Positions 1 to 5,974 of a stretch of DNA of 6,016 bases are shown one piece after another. This DNA is from an uncultured Verrucomicrobiota bacterium. Its GTDB lineage: Bacteria > Verrucomicrobiota > Kiritimatiellia > RFP12 > UBA1067. Where the stretch lies: contig CALYRV010000090.1 in NCBI GenBank assembly GCA_945483525.1, positions 1 to 6,016 of the forward strand, given 5' to 3'. The translations under genes were made by a program, and so were the position numbers. Position 1 is the first letter of the stretch. The number at the start of each line of letters is the position of its first letter. The notes below the pieces were generated by a model. It had not been told where the DNA came from and did not search any database. It was given only the letters and a program-made list of their open reading frames with translations.

Positions 1-77
1 GTCTCTGTCTCTGGCACACCTGGATCTCGAAAATGAACATGGACGTCGATGAATCCGGGAAATTCGTACCGATTCAT
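1..77 (-). CDS. pyrC: Dihydroorotase, N-terminal fragment (partial at left edge)
   Basis: Only the first 25 codons are inside the window. The translation contains FPGFIDVHVHFRDPG, the strand-one signature of dihydroorotases and related cyclic amidohydrolases. The HxH pair (His13, His15) would bind the active-site metal, and the following Arg-Asp-Pro-Gly is typical of dihydroorotase rather than allantoinase or hydantoinase. The family enzyme interconverts carbamoyl-aspartate and dihydroorotate in pyrimidine synthesis, in the cytoplasm. The N-terminus is very short: the metal motif begins about ten residues in, as in the DHOase domain of animal CAD, whereas Bacillus-type PyrC has roughly 50 residues before it. 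The ATG at 77 lies 14 bases after the preceding stop and has a modest GGAAG six bases upstream. A GTG at 95 in the same frame, overlapping the hydrolase stop, is an alternative start that would add six residues. The family call is firm; pyrC versus a close paralogue cannot be settled from a fragment. Confidence 0.82.
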   Translation of the reverse strand, partial: MNRYEFPGFIDVHVHFRDPGVPETE

Positions 78-91
78 ATCCGACTTCCCGT

Positions 92-1351
92 TCACTTCGT
101 ACGTCCGGTATAGGCATCAACCGCAGAATTGTCAATCGTATAGCGGAAGAAGGCATTGGCAGCGTCTTCGCGTGCCGGCTTGTTCCAGATCCGGAATTCT
201 CCGCCACCGCAAAGCTGACTGACCCACATCTTAAGCTGCTTCTTATGCCAGTTAACCATGCAATTCGTATCCCAAGCACCACCATGACCGAACCATGCGT
301 CATCACCATCCTTTTCGGGCGCAACGAGACCAAGCGAATAACCGCCCATGCCAGCAGGACGGGAAGAGACGGCAAGCATCTCGCGAACCGTTTCTTCCTT
401 GAGGATACGCACGCCGTTTTCGCCGACACCAAGATTCATGAGCATCTTGTAGAACTTGAGCTGATCTCTGGCCGTCGTCCAAAGCCCCGCGCCAGCAGAC
501 GCAAAAACGCGTGAACGATCATTGTACGGACGCTGCTCCCAATTCGAAAACTCCAGATACTTAGCCGGCGCGTTATTCTGCGGCTCGTACATCTCCACCT
601 GATTCTTCAACTGCTCATCCGTCGGCCAGAACGTAGTAGCCGACATGTCAAGCGGATCGAGAACGGACTGCTTAAGGTAATCCTCCCACCGCATTCCGGT
701 AACGACCTCGACCACCGCGGCAGCGATATCTATACCAGTGTTAGAATACTGAACGCGCGTACCAGGTTCAAAAAGAAGCGGAGACTTCGCCGCAACCATC
801 GCCACCTGACGAATAGGACAGCCACCCGACCACCCGCCGCCTACGACTCTCGTTTCCTTACCATTCGCATTGACAGACGGAGTCTTCACAGAGGATTCGA
901 ACGGGAAACCTCCTGTATGATTGAGACACATGCGAATTGTCAAGGTGTTCTTCACCTTTTTAAGCGTGCGGATCCCGTTGGTCGCACCGGCATCCAGCCA
1001 GAGTTCCGCAAACTCGGGCAAATACCGACTGACAGGATCGTCAAGCCTAATCATCTTGTCTTCCACAAGTTTCGCAACGGTAACCCCGCAGAAACCCTTG
1101 GTCTGAGAACACTGCATATAACAGGAATCCATTGTAATCGGGCGTTCCGCGGCGACATCGGCGTAACCGATACAACATGTTTCCTGTATGCCATTGTCGT
1201 AGAAAATCGAGATCGCACCAGGAAGACGGCCATCAGACACATACTGCTTCAACGCATCATACGCAAATGTGGTTCCAGACTCCCTGACTCCGTTCGTCGC
1301 GCAACCGGCGACAACGGCAAGACCGACCAGGATAATCATTAGCTTTTTCAT
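92..1351 (-). CDS. Beta-lactamase-related serine hydrolase, predicted lipoprotein
   Basis: A 419-residue member of the class C beta-lactamase / penicillin-binding-protein-like family. The N-terminus MKKLMIILVGLAVVAGC is a lipoprotein signal peptide with lipobox Val-Ala-Gly-Cys17, so the mature protein should be lipid-anchored outside the inner membrane. Catalytic motifs are in the usual order: SxxK as Ser82-Gln-Thr-Lys85, YxN as Tyr202-Ser-Asn204, and His356-Gly-Gly in place of KTG. Supporting family segments are LDDPVSRYLPEF (103-114), LNHTGG (143-148) and FEPGTRVQYSN (194-204). Members include carboxypeptidases, esterases and amidases; the substrate cannot be told from sequence, and nothing specifically argues for antibiotic resistance. 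The ATG at 1351 is chosen over an upstream in-frame TTG at 1378 because it begins the signal peptide and follows a strong Shine-Dalgarno. It lies 55 bases after valS. It has ten cysteines, nine besides the lipobox, which is many for this family. Confidence 0.9.
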   Translation of the reverse strand: MKKLMIILVGLAVVAGCATNGVRESGTTFAYDALKQYVSDGRLPGAISIFYDNGIQETCCIGYADVAAERPITMDSCYMQCSQTKGFCGVTVAKLVEDKMIRLDDPVSRYLPEFAELWLDAGATNGIRTLKKVKNTLTIRMCLNHTGGFPFESSVKTPSVNANGKETRVVGGGWSGGCPIRQVAMVAAKSPLLFEPGTRVQYSNTGIDIAAAVVEVVTGMRWEDYLKQSVLDPLDMSATTFWPTDEQLKNQVEMYEPQNNAPAKYLEFSNWEQRPYNDRSRVFASAGAGLWTTARDQLKFYKMLMNLGVGENGVRILKEETVREMLAVSSRPAGMGGYSLGLVAPEKDGDDAWFGHGGAWDTNCMVNWHKKQLKMWVSQLCGGGEFRIWNKPAREDAANAFFRYTIDNSAVDAYTGRTK

Positions 1352-1354
1352 CAG

Positions 1355-1363
1355 CTCCCCCCT
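1355..1363 (-). promoter_or_regulatory. Strong ribosome binding site of the serine hydrolase
   Basis: On the minus strand AGGGGGGAG lies three bases before the ATG at 1351. It sits inside any longer reading from the TTG at 1378 and decides in favour of the ATG, which is also where the lipoprotein signal begins. Confidence 0.75.
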
Positions 1364-1406
1364 ACATGATGTTTCCAAGTATTAGACTTCTCAATGCCCA
1401 CGCCGC

Positions 1407-4226
1407 TTACGCGAACAGCTTTAAGAGCTTCTCAAGCTGGGCGAGCTTCTCCCGTCCCTCGGCGAGTTTTGTCTTTTCATCTTCTACTACTGCCGCGGGA
1501 GCATGTGCGACGAAGTTCGCGTTACCAAGCTTCGCCTCCTTGCCCTTGATAAAGCCCGTGAGCTTCGCGATTTCGCCGGCAATACGCTTAGCCTCGGCGA
1601 CCTTATCTACAAGCCCTTCAAGCGAAAGATAGACCGTGCCGAGTTTCGTGATCTTAGACGGCATCGGAAGATCCGCGTCCTTCGCGACAACCTCGACGGA
1701 CTCCGCGCGCATCGCCTTGGCGAGAGATGGAATCTCTTTGGCCAGGGATTCGGGACCGGCAGAGGCCACGTCCGTTGTCGGCGCAATTGAGACCTTCACG
1801 AAGTCGCCGGGCTTAACCTTGTACTCCGCACGGAGGGCACGGACTGCGGTGATCGCCTCGCGCTTGGCGTTGACAAAATCATAATTCGCCTCGGTAAGTT
1901 CCCACGCCGCCTTCTCGGCATCGGAATATCCTTTCGGAAACTCCTGCAACATAATCGTCTCACCGTCCTGGAGATAGCCGAGCTGATGCGCGACCTCTTC
2001 GGTGACAAACGGCATGTACGGATGCAGGAGCTTGAGCGCCTTGTAGAAAACATCCTTAAGCACCGCCACCGAAACCGCCTTGTTCGGCGAATCCTTAACA
2101 TACTCAACGTAACCGCCGCAGAGCTGGTCCCAGAAGAAGTCATAGACAGCAAGAGCTCCGTCCTGGATACGGTACTGCGAAAGGATATCATTGACCTTCC
2201 GGCACGCGAGATCGCAAGCGAAGAGGATATGCTTGTCATCAGCAGTGAGGTCGCATGGTTTCAGGGTTTCAAGGTTGACAAGAGCGGACTCCGCAGCCTT
2301 GTCACTCTGCAACTTTCCAACCTCCATCTCCAGGAACTTCGCCGCGTTCCAAATCTTAGTCGTGAAATTACGACCGATCTCGAACTTCTCCTTGTTCACC
2401 TTCGTGTCGCACTCAAGCGAGGTGATCAGCGCAATCGAGAAACGGAGCGCATCAGCGGAATACTGATCAATAAGCTCAAGCGGATCGAGAGAGTTGCCTT
2501 TCGATTTCGACATCTTTGAACCATCCGCCGCACGCACAATGCCGTGGATGACGATGTTCTTGAACGGCGGCTTCTTCATGAAGTGAATGCCGGCCATCAT
2601 CATGCGGGCCACCCAGAAGAAGATGATGTCCTGCGCTGTCACGAGGTCACAGGTCGGATAGTAATACTCGAGATCCTTCGTCTGCTCAGGCCAGCCGAGT
2701 GTCGAGAACGGCCACAGCCAGCTTGAGAACCAGGTATCCAGCACATCCGGATCCTGCTCGAGGTCTGCCGCAGAGACGTTCGCACACCCGCTCTTCGCCT
2801 TCATCGACTCAACGGCATTTTCAATAGAATCCTCAACGACCAAAAGCTGTTCGCCCTTCGCCGCGAATTCCTCATTCCTAATTCTCAATTCCTCATTCGC
2901 GTTCTGGCCTACCGTGTAGGCCGGAATGCGGTGCCCCCACCAGAGCTGACGGGAGATGCACCAGTCCTGGATATTCTCCATCCAGTTGAAATAGATCTTC
3001 GACCAGCGGTCAGGGACGAACTTCACCTCGCCGGACTTCACCGCGGCGATCGCGGGCTCGGCAAGCGGCTTCATCTTCACGAACCACTGCTTGGAGAGCC
3101 GACTCTCAACAACCTCGTGGCAGCGGTAACAGTGGCCGACCTGATTATCAAGATCCTCAATATGATCGAGGAAACCCTGAACCTCAAGATCGGAAACGAT
3201 CGCCTCGCGACACTCCCAGCGATCCATCCCGACGTACTTCTCGCCGGCAAGCTCGTTCATGTGGGCGTCGTCCGTCATGATGTTGATCTCTTCGAGCCCG
3301 TGGCGTTTGCCGACGAGGAAGTCGTTAGGATCGTGCGCAGGAGTGATCTTCACTATGCCCGTACCGAACTCCTTGTCGACGTAATCGTCGCTGATCACCG
3401 GGATCTCGCGCCCCGTAAGCGGGAGGATGACGGTCTTGCCGATAAGATGCGCGTATCGCACATCCTTCGGATTCACCGCCACAGCAGTATCGCCAGGAAG
3501 CGTCTCCGGCCGGGTCGTCGCGACCATCACATAATCCTTATAGGCCTCAGCGCCTTCCCAGTCCTCGGGAAGATACTTTCCTCCTCGAGCTCGACCTTTG
3601 ACCTCGACCCTTCCACCGATGGTGGGATACTTGATATACCAGAAATGCCCGTGGTTGGCCTCGTGTTCGACTTCGTCATTGGCGAGAGCCGTACCGCAAC
3701 GAGGACACCAGTTGACGATGTAGTTACCCTTATAGATCAGCCCCTCGTCAAAAAGCTGCTTGAAGACCTTGGTAACCGCACGAGAGCAGCCGTCGTCAAA
3801 AGTAAAACGCTCGCGCTGCCAATCCGTCGAATTGCCTAGCATGCGCTGCTGATGGACGATTGTGCCACCATACTGCTTCTTCCACTCCCAAACTCGTTCG
3901 AGGAACTTCTCGCGGCCGAGGTCTTGACGACGTTTGCCCTCCTTCTTAAGCGCCTTCTCAACAACATTCTGTGTCGCGATGCCGGCATGGTCGGTACCGG
4001 GAAGCCACAACGTATTAAAACCGCTCATTCTCCGCCAGCGAACAAGTATGTCCTGGATCGTCTGATTGAGCGCATGGCCCATATGCAGAATACCAGTGAC
4101 GTTCGGCGGAGGAATCACCACGGAATACGGAGCACGCCCGTCAGGCTCCTGATGAAAGAAACCATTCTTCTCCCAGATAGGATACCACTTGGCCTCAGTG
4201 GCCTTAGAATCGTATTGCTTGTCCAT
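1407..4226 (-). CDS. valS: Valine--tRNA ligase (ValRS)
   Basis: A complete 939-residue class I aminoacyl-tRNA synthetase that charges tRNA-Val in the cytoplasm; E. coli ValRS is about 950. The HIGH motif is His48-Met-Gly-His51 within PPPNVTGILHMGHALNQT, and the KMSKS loop is residues 571-575. The CP1 editing domain shows ATTRPETLPGDTAVAV (236-251) and GTGIVKITPAHDPNDF (288-303), the ValRS pattern for clearing mischarged threonine. Four cysteines (174, 177, 366, 369) flank the editing domain and could bind zinc. WGHRIP (430-435) and DVLDTWFSSWLWPFSTLGWP (494-513) mark the catalytic core. The tRNA-binding anticodon domain follows, and residues about 873-939 are the charged C-terminal coiled-coil arm. 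The start is set by the family N-terminus (MDKQYDSKATEAKWYPIWEK); no Shine-Dalgarno precedes it, only an AT-rich repeat tract. Oddities are two stretches encoded by short degenerate repeats, residues 207-215 and 442-455, described separately. All catalytic motifs are intact. Confidence 0.98.
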   Translation of the reverse strand: MDKQYDSKATEAKWYPIWEKNGFFHQEPDGRAPYSVVIPPPNVTGILHMGHALNQTIQDILVRWRRMSGFNTLWLPGTDHAGIATQNVVEKALKKEGKRRQDLGREKFLERVWEWKKQYGGTIVHQQRMLGNSTDWQRERFTFDDGCSRAVTKVFKQLFDEGLIYKGNYIVNWCPRCGTALANDEVEHEANHGHFWYIKYPTIGGRVEVKGRARGGKYLPEDWEGAEAYKDYVMVATTRPETLPGDTAVAVNPKDVRYAHLIGKTVILPLTGREIPVISDDYVDKEFGTGIVKITPAHDPNDFLVGKRHGLEEINIMTDDAHMNELAGEKYVGMDRWECREAIVSDLEVQGFLDHIEDLDNQVGHCYRCHEVVESRLSKQWFVKMKPLAEPAIAAVKSGEVKFVPDRWSKIYFNWMENIQDWCISRQLWWGHRIPAYTVGQNANEELRIRNEEFAAKGEQLLVVEDSIENAVESMKAKSGCANVSAADLEQDPDVLDTWFSSWLWPFSTLGWPEQTKDLEYYYPTCDLVTAQDIIFFWVARMMMAGIHFMKKPPFKNIVIHGIVRAADGSKMSKSKGNSLDPLELIDQYSADALRFSIALITSLECDTKVNKEKFEIGRNFTTKIWNAAKFLEMEVGKLQSDKAAESALVNLETLKPCDLTADDKHILFACDLACRKVNDILSQYRIQDGALAVYDFFWDQLCGGYVEYVKDSPNKAVSVAVLKDVFYKALKLLHPYMPFVTEEVAHQLGYLQDGETIMLQEFPKGYSDAEKAAWELTEANYDFVNAKREAITAVRALRAEYKVKPGDFVKVSIAPTTDVASAGPESLAKEIPSLAKAMRAESVEVVAKDADLPMPSKITKLGTVYLSLEGLVDKVAEAKRIAGEIAKLTGFIKGKEAKLGNANFVAHAPAAVVEDEKTKLAEGREKLAQLEKLLKLFA
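2862..2901 (-). repeat. In-frame short repeat inside valS (encodes residues 442-455)
   Basis: AATTCCTCATTC occurs twice, at 2866-2877 and 2887-2898, exactly 21 bases (7 codons) apart, with the related CTAATTCTC between. The tract is bounded by a 7-bp inverted repeat, CGCGAAT (2862-2868) and ATTCGCG (2895-2901). It encodes NANEELRIRNEEFA, where Asn-Glu-Glu repeats. The segment lies between WGHRIP and DVLDTWFSS, a loop of variable length in ValRS. The other two minus-strand frames through the tract contain TGA or TAG, so the frame used is the only open one. The repeat is visible directly; that it is an insertion is inference from family memory. Confidence 0.75.
3584..3608 (-). repeat. In-frame degenerate hexamer repeat in the valS editing domain
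   Basis: On the plus strand the tract reads as units CTCGAG, CTCGAC, CTTTGAC, CTCGAC. It encodes ValRS residues 207-215 (VEVKGRARG), just before the VATTRPET editing motif. Fifteen bases, 3583-3597, are identical to 4271-4285 in the gap upstream of valS, including the 10-bp palindrome TCGAGCTCGA. Most ValRS proteins run more directly from the FWYIKYP segment to the editing motif, so this looks like added sequence in a loop. The shared 15-mer is certain; common origin of the two tracts is inference. Confidence 0.65.
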
Positions 4227-4237
4227 AAATCAGAATA

Positions 4238-4297
4238 ATCAAATAATTGAAAGATCGAAACAATCGAATCCCTCGAGCTCGACCTAGAACCTAAAAC
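4238..4297. repeat. Composite degenerate tandem repeat filling the epimerase-valS gap
   Basis: Two adjoining repeat types occupy most of the 78-base gap. Read on the plus strand, 4238-4271 is four 8-9 base units (ATCAAATA, ATTGAAAG, ATCGAAACA, ATCGAATCC). Then 4272-4297 is CTCGAG, CTCGAC, CTAGAAC, CTAAAAC. The second part shares 15 identical bases with valS at 3583-3597. It lies directly upstream of the valS start, which has no Shine-Dalgarno, so it would form the leader if valS is transcribed from here. There is no stem followed by a T-run, so it is not a standard intrinsic terminator. Confidence 0.6.
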
Positions 4298-4304
4298 CAG
4301 CCTC

Positions 4305-5348
4305 TTAGAAGAACCACTTGGCACAGGCGAGAAGCCCCTGCTTCCATGGCACCCGATGAGAGACGCCGGACTTGCCTTCAAACTCCTTAAGATGCGCAAC
4401 ATACCATTCGTAATTGCGCACCAACGCCTGCTTGTTAGAGTATTGCGGCTTATAATCAAGCAACTTCTCCGCCTTCTCAATCGAGACGAACGAATCGGTT
4501 GACGCCGTTTCATATACCCACGGATAAAGCGGCGAAAGATGCAGCTTCTCAAGAATGCGCAGAATGAAAATCAGCGGAGCGACCGGCATGCCGCGAATTT
4601 TCTTGCCATGACCCGCGACATCAAGCACCGCCTGATAATCCTCCTTCATCGTCGTGAAATCCTTCGCGCCGATATTGAATTCGGTCGCGACGACATCCTT
4701 AGGATAGGTCATCGCATTCCAGATCGCACCACAGAGATCGTCGACATCCATCAGCTGATAACGGTTGTTGCCGCTACCGATCATCGGAAACCCGTGACCC
4801 GTGTATGCCCAATCGTAAAACAAGGCGAAGACGCCGAGACGTTCGGGACCGATGAAGCTCTTGGGGCGGATGATCGAAACGCAGTACCCTTCCTTAATCG
4901 CCGCACGGCAAATCTCTTCTGCATCGATCTTGGCATGACCATAAGGGCCGACCCCAACGATTGGATCGGTCTCATAGATCGGATGCTTTTTCGGAACTCC
5001 GTAGACTGCGGTCGAAGAAATCTGAATCATCCTATCGACATTGAATTTACGGCACGCGGCAAGTACGTTACGACAACCGTCAACTTCAGTCGTGCGAATG
5101 TCTTCTTCACTGTAAAGCGGAAGCGCTGCCGCGCAATGGACCACGACATCGCAACCTTCAACAGTCTTTTCAACCGCGGCGACATCACGGACATCTCCCA
5201 ACGTGAATTTCAGCCAGGGTTCTTTCTTCTCTGGATAATCGAAATCGGCAATGTCGAGAACACGAATCTCATCCACCCCCTTCGTACGAAGGAAACGGAT
5301 GAGATTGATTCCGAGAAAGCCGGACCCGCCGGTGACGAGGACTTTCAT
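4305..5348 (-). CDS. NAD-dependent epimerase/dehydratase (extended SDR family)
   Basis: A complete 347-residue extended short-chain dehydrogenase/reductase, predicted cytoplasmic. The Rossmann motif GGSGFLG is at 7-13. Asp32 at the end of the second strand (VLDIAD) favours NAD over NADP. GDVRD (51-55) and HCAA (71-74) match the NAD-binding pattern. The catalytic region has Ser111/Ser112-Thr113 in ISSTAVYG, and Tyr136-Gly-His-Ala-Lys140 is the YxxxK motif. IIRPKSFIGP (159-168) and QLMDVDDL (198-205) are typical of nucleotide-sugar epimerases, dehydratases and 3-beta-HSD-like members. The C-terminus has a distinctive HRVPWKQG tail ending in KWFF. The substrate is not identifiable, and no sugar-pathway genes are next to it. 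The ATG at 5348 is preferred over the ATG at 5354 because the Shine-Dalgarno is seven bases from the former and only one from the latter. It begins 11 bases after the secG stop, so the two are probably cotranscribed and translationally coupled. Confidence 0.9.
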   Translation of the reverse strand: MKVLVTGGSGFLGINLIRFLRTKGVDEIRVLDIADFDYPEKKEPWLKFTLGDVRDVAAVEKTVEGCDVVVHCAAALPLYSEEDIRTTEVDGCRNVLAACRKFNVDRMIQISSTAVYGVPKKHPIYETDPIVGVGPYGHAKIDAEEICRAAIKEGYCVSIIRPKSFIGPERLGVFALFYDWAYTGHGFPMIGSGNNRYQLMDVDDLCGAIWNAMTYPKDVVATEFNIGAKDFTTMKEDYQAVLDVAGHGKKIRGMPVAPLIFILRILEKLHLSPLYPWVYETASTDSFVSIEKAEKLLDYKPQYSNKQALVRNYEWYVAHLKEFEGKSGVSHRVPWKQGLLACAKWFF

Positions 5349-5355
5349 CGGCATG

Positions 5356-5361
5356 CTCCTT
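5356..5361 (-). promoter_or_regulatory. Ribosome binding site of the epimerase, overlapping the secG stop
   Basis: The minus strand reads TAAGGAGCATGCCGATG: the TAA stop of secG runs into AAGGAG. The spacing is one base to the first ATG (5354) and seven to the second (5348), so the second is the likely start. The overlap with the stop codon suggests that ribosomes finishing secG can re-initiate here. Confidence 0.7.
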
Positions 5362-5743
5362 ACTTGGCGGGAGCTTCAGGCGCAGGCAGCTCAGGAGCAT
5401 TAGGCGCCGCAGGGACAGGAAGTTCAGGAGCGGACATCGGAAGTTCCGGCGCTTCCTGCGCGGCAGGCGCCGCCTCGGCCTCGTTGGCCATCAGCGAATG
5501 GCTGTGAACAGTCGAGGTAAGACGAGCGAGCACCAACGTATTAACGAGGAAAATCGTACCGAGAATCGCAGTTGTCTTGATGAGGACATTGCCCGCGTCG
5601 GCACCGAGGGACGCCTCAAGCATTCCGCCGCCGATCGCTCCTCCCAGACCGCCTTCTTTCGGCTTCTGCAACATGACCACCATCGCGAGCAGAATGCAGA
5701 CAATCACTTCAACGACATACAGGCATCCTATGAAGATAGACAT
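5360..5743 (-). CDS. secG: Preprotein translocase subunit SecG with an Ala/Pro-rich tail
   Basis: A 127-residue inner-membrane protein; E. coli SecG is 110. SecG sits beside SecYE in the Sec translocon and raises the efficiency of protein export. Residues about 3-25 form the first membrane helix. The conserved cytoplasmic loop MLQKPKEGGLGGAIGGG (24-40) is the family signature, and residues about 53-73 are the second helix. From about residue 85 the chain is a low-complexity tail of Ala, Pro and Glu in which APELP occurs three times (98-102, 105-109, 116-120); such tails are known in SecG of several phyla and are not needed for the fold. The ATG at 5743 starts directly at the first helix and has AAAGGA (5754-5759) ten bases upstream. 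It is the first gene after the predicted promoter and is probably cotranscribed with the epimerase downstream. Confidence 0.95.
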   Translation of the reverse strand: MSIFIGCLYVVEVIVCILLAMVVMLQKPKEGGLGGAIGGGMLEASLGADAGNVLIKTTAILGTIFLVNTLVLARLTSTVHSHSLMANEAEAAPAAQEAPELPMSAPELPVPAAPNAPELPAPEAPAK

Positions 5744-5773
5744 TATAGTTCTTTCCTTTCGTTCTTTCGTAAT

Positions 5774-5803
5774 ATTATACCATAATAACCTTCATTGCGG
5801 CAA
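5774..5803 (-). promoter_or_regulatory. Predicted sigma70-type promoter for secG
   Basis: On the minus strand a perfect TATAAT lies at 5779-5774, and TTGCCG (four of six matches to TTGACA) at 5803-5798, 18 bases apart. Transcription would start near 5767, leaving a leader of about 24 bases that carries a direct repeat of GAAAGAAC (5761-5768 and 5748-5755) and the secG ribosome binding site. The spacing and perfect -10 make this the best promoter in the window, but it is a consensus match only. Confidence 0.65.
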
Positions 5804-5838
5804 CGGGGAAACGAACCGACACCTTTATCCCACTTTTT

Positions 5839-5857
5839 CTGGGGTAATTTATCCCAG
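5839..5857. promoter_or_regulatory. 19-bp near-perfect palindrome, possible operator
   Basis: CTGGGGTAATTTATCCCAG is symmetric about 5848 with a single mismatched pair (5844/5852). Its right half, TTTATCCCA (5848-5856), recurs directly at 5824-5832, 24 bases away. On the minus strand these read TGGGATAAA twice. The palindrome is 36 bases upstream of the -35 box, a place where an activator or repressor could bind. The symmetry is seen; regulatory function is inference. Confidence 0.4.
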
Positions 5858-5946
5858 TTTTCAACACCCCTTCTTTTTCGTCGTAGACTTTTCCATCTGA
5901 AGGCGCTTTTCAGGCGCAAGAGCCGTTTTCTTGCTGGTGATTCACT

Positions 5947-5974
5947 GATTTAGGCTCGGATACTCGCCTAAATC
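5947..5974. repeat. Perfect 9-bp inverted repeat with 10-base loop
   Basis: GATTTAGGC (5947-5955) and GCCTAAATC (5966-5974) are exact reverse complements around a 10-base loop. It is not a standard intrinsic terminator: the nearby run of six A on the plus strand (5979-5984) follows the stem, and on the minus strand the matching T-run comes before it, so neither strand has a stem then a T-run. It may be an operator, an RNA structure or part of a dispersed intergenic element. Confidence 0.5.

Noticed and set aside
1352..1378. Nine-codon longer start (TTG at 1378) for the serine hydrolase
   Set aside because: It would bury the lipoprotein signal and includes the strong ribosome binding site of the ATG at 1351.
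2862..2901. A 40-base inverted-repeat-bounded element as an insertion sequence remnant or CRISPR-like unit
   Set aside because: It is far too short, has no transposase or target duplication, and the repeats have no unique spacers of CRISPR size.
2931..3839. Long open frame of 302 codons on the plus strand
   Set aside because: It lies wholly antisense to valS in a region where the ValRS motifs are unbroken, has no recognisable domain, and is explained by codon bias of the opposite strand.
4230..4275. Separate promoter for valS inside the repeat tract
   Set aside because: Only weak matches (a TTGTTT and a GATTAT about 17 bases apart) in an AT-rich repeat, where such matches are expected by chance.
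4539..5507. Plus-strand open frame of 322 codons
   Set aside because: Antisense to the epimerase and to the repetitive tail of secG; its Ser/Gly/Ala-rich end is simply the reverse of the APELP repeats.
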